Shown here: in pieces, positions 4,024-5,440 of the stretch
How the letters are laid out: every line of letters begins with the position of its first letter
Position numbering within the stretch: the first letter of the stretch is position 1
Origin: Microcaldota archaeon
GTDB lineage: Archaea > B1Sed10-29 > WALL01 > WAMD01
Length of the DNA stretch: 5,440 nucleotides
Reading direction: 5' to 3'
Assembly: GCA_027077895.1 (NCBI GenBank)
Contig: JALWQZ010000042.1
Coordinates: forward strand, 1 to 5,440
Made by a program: the position numbers and the translations under genes
The notes under the pieces: generated by a model
What the model saw: the letters and a program-made list of their open reading frames with translations, nothing else
Databases searched by the model: none
What the model was told of the DNA's origin: nothing

Positions 4024-5440
4024 TCCACCGCCTCCTCCAAATCCTCCACCGAAACCTCCGCCGCCGGACCATCCAGCACCAGAGTTGGCCGCACTTAGAG
4101 CGGTGTACCTAGTGGATACAGGGGTGTATATGTATCCAGGATACAGGTACATGTATGAATAGTTGTAATCTATGTATGGTAGTCTCACATTGAACTCTTT
4201 CATTGCCTTTATCACATTGTCTGCTTTACCCAGTGCGGTTGCGTAAATCAGCCAGTCTCCCCACATGTTCATGTCTTGTGGCCCGTATTTCTTTATCAGG
4301 GAGTAATCCCCTAACAACCTTCCAAATGCCTTCCACAATTGAACTTCTTTGTAGATCTTTGGGTCATACCTGCCGAATGTGTACGCATCAAGTAGCCACA
4401 ACGAGAGCCCACCTGTCAGGACAGAAGCCATTAAACCTTTAAACAGCCATTTGGGCATCAGCCAACCCAATGCCACGAATACTGCTCCCCATAGAATAAG
4501 CCAACCAACCGCTATAACCTTGCCCTTTGAAGAGTAAACACTCTTTCCGTATTTCCTTAGTGCCTCCATCTTCATCTTTATGTCTCTCAGCCATGGCATC
4601 TGAATGTACGTGACCGAGGAAACTGCCTTCTTGAACTGCTCAACATCTAGGTCACCACCCGTGTATGAGCCTAACCACTTGTATGTGTCGTAGACCCTCT
4701 TTTCGTATTCATCCAACTGATCTTTGCCTTGCTTGAACCTTATCGTGTGTCCGTCAATCTCTACCCAACCTCTTCTGGCCAGGTCTAGGAGCGTTGCCTG
4801 GATACCTTCAAATTCTATCGTATTTGGATCGCCAAATGCAATCCTAGCAACGTCGTATGGTTTTCTGTGTGATGGCAGATCATGATACACGTCTGGGATT
4901 CCAAACGACTCTGGTTCCTTGCCGAACTTGAGGTAAATAAGGTAGAGGCCAGCCGAGATTATGAACACAAACAATAGTCCCCATAACCAGCCGTACTTAT
5001 AGAATGATCCTGCTAGGCTAACCTGCCACTCATTGCTGAATATTTGTGAATCCGGTTTATTTGTTTCCACCCAGTATGCTGAAACAAAGGACTTTGGAAC
5101 AATTGCCTTTACCTCAAGCAACGTATGTGGTGGGAGTGAGAATGAATTTAGGTTAGGTGGGTACCCCCAGACCTTTTTTGCATTTAACACTTGGACATGC
5201 CCTCCAAGTATTGTCAGACCAAAATTATTAAGGACATTCCAGTCAAAAAGGCACAAATTCTGATAACATGCGTATGGTTTTGGGATTACATACCTATATG
5301 TTATATTGTACACCCCGGCTCCTATTCCATCTCTGTTATAGCACCCAAGTGTCGTTTCTAGTTTGTCGGATGTCTTAATGGGCTTGCCAATGGGACAGGA
5401 TATGTTAAGTACCCTCATCTCCGAGAGAGGACCGTATTTA
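4012..5440 (-). CDS. DUF2207 membrane protein with glycine-rich tail, 5' partial
   Basis: The frame stays open beyond the ATG at 5418 to the window edge (Lys-Tyr-Gly-Pro-Leu-Ser-Glu precede it), and DUF2207 proteins normally begin with a signal peptide and ectodomain, so the start is outside the window. Numbering from that Met: residues 1-140 are an extracytoplasmic beta-rich domain with Cys8, Cys26, Cys51 and Cys56 (possible disulfides) and sequons at Asn5 and Asn38; a membrane helix lies at 143-163. A cytoplasmic winged-helix-like part follows, with Tyr-His-Asp-Leu-Pro-Ser (178-183), Asp-Val-Ala-Arg-Ile (189-193) and Leu-Leu-Asp-Leu-Ala-Arg-Arg-Gly (210-217). Two more helices lie at 302-320 and 325-343, then the family's Trp362-x2-Phe365 and Tyr-Ala-x-Ala-Leu-Gly (392-397) region. 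The tail (448-468) is almost all Gly and Phe, as is common in DUF2207. The function of the family is unknown. The next gene starts 50 nt downstream on the same strand. Confidence 0.92.
   Translation of the reverse strand, partial: KYGPLSEMRVLNISCPIGKPIKTSDKLETTLGCYNRDGIGAGVYNITYRYVIPKPYACYQNLCLFDWNVLNNFGLTILGGHVQVLNAKKVWGYPPNLNSFSLPPHTLLEVKAIVPKSFVSAYWVETNKPDSQIFSNEWQVSLAGSFYKYGWLWGLLFVFIISAGLYLIYLKFGKEPESFGIPDVYHDLPSHRKPYDVARIAFGDPNTIEFEGIQATLLDLARRGWVEIDGHTIRFKQGKDQLDEYEKRVYDTYKWLGSYTGGDLDVEQFKKAVSSVTYIQMPWLRDIKMKMEALRKYGKSVYSSKGKVIAVGWLILWGAVFVALGWLMPKWLFKGLMASVLTGGLSLWLLDAYTFGRYDPKIYKEVQLWKAFGRLLGDYSLIKKYGPQDMNMWGDWLIYATALGKADNVIKAMKEFNVRLPYIDYNYSYMYLYPGYIYTPVSTRYTALSAANSGAGWSGGGGFGGGFGGGGGGFG

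Noticed and set aside
4015..4075. G-rich, repeat-like tract on the - strand that could suggest a G-quadruplex or several Shine-Dalgarno sites
   Set aside because: It is fully explained by Gly codons of the Gly/Phe tail common in DUF2207 proteins; the G-runs are mostly two to three bases long.
4012..5418. Reading the DUF2207 gene as complete from ATG 5418
   Set aside because: The frame is open through the window edge, the family needs a signal peptide and a longer ectodomain, and the bases before this ATG encode a continuous protein segment.

Overview
The window most likely comes from an archaeon, though I cannot name the lineage. The evidence is threefold. First, the MTA phosphorylase carries the C-terminal Cys-x-Cys and paired cysteines typical of hyperthermophilic archaeal enzymes. 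Second, the purine phosphoribosyltransferase is of the archaeal Gpt/APRT-like type, with an 'IFPW' base-pocket segment. Third, the control signals look archaeal: AT-rich TATA-like boxes about 25-35 nt ahead of genes without a clear ribosome binding site, and strong GGAGG/GAGGTG Shine-Dalgarno sites inside the operon. Arginine is mostly AGA/AGG, and TAA, TAG and TGA all act as stops. The window is almost wholly coding. No gap exceeds about 50 bases, and I see no RNA gene, CRISPR array or mobile element.

Layout. On the + strand, at the left edge, is the 3' part of a secreted or membrane-anchored phospholipase D-type nuclease (1-491, start outside the window). It is followed by a 122-residue protein (523-891) that I do not recognise by name but that looks like two copies of a beta-beta-beta-alpha unit, as in PurA/PC4/Whirly-type nucleic-acid binders. 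On the - strand, read right to left, are: a DUF2207 membrane protein with a glycine-rich tail (5440-4012, N-terminus outside the window); an OB-fold plus HD-domain phosphohydrolase/exoribonuclease of YhaM type (3961-2987); an SdpI/DUF1648 integral membrane protein (2977-2333); a purine phosphoribosyltransferase with a winged-helix-like tail (2336-1674); and S-methyl-5'-thioadenosine phosphorylase (1661-888). The two strands converge with interlocking stop codons at 888-891.

How the genes work together. The last four - strand genes are packed as an operon: 9-nt gap, 4-nt ATGA overlap, 12-nt gap, each with its own Shine-Dalgarno. A TATA-like box in the 50-nt gap before the HD gene suggests that the operon starts there. 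The clearest functional unit is the last pair. MTA phosphorylase releases adenine from methylthioadenosine, the by-product of polyamine synthesis, and the adjacent phosphoribosyltransferase can turn a purine base plus PRPP back into a nucleotide. The HD/OB protein, if a 3'-5' exoribonuclease, would add RNA turnover to this nucleotide-recycling theme. The SdpI and DUF2207 membrane proteins have no established role here.
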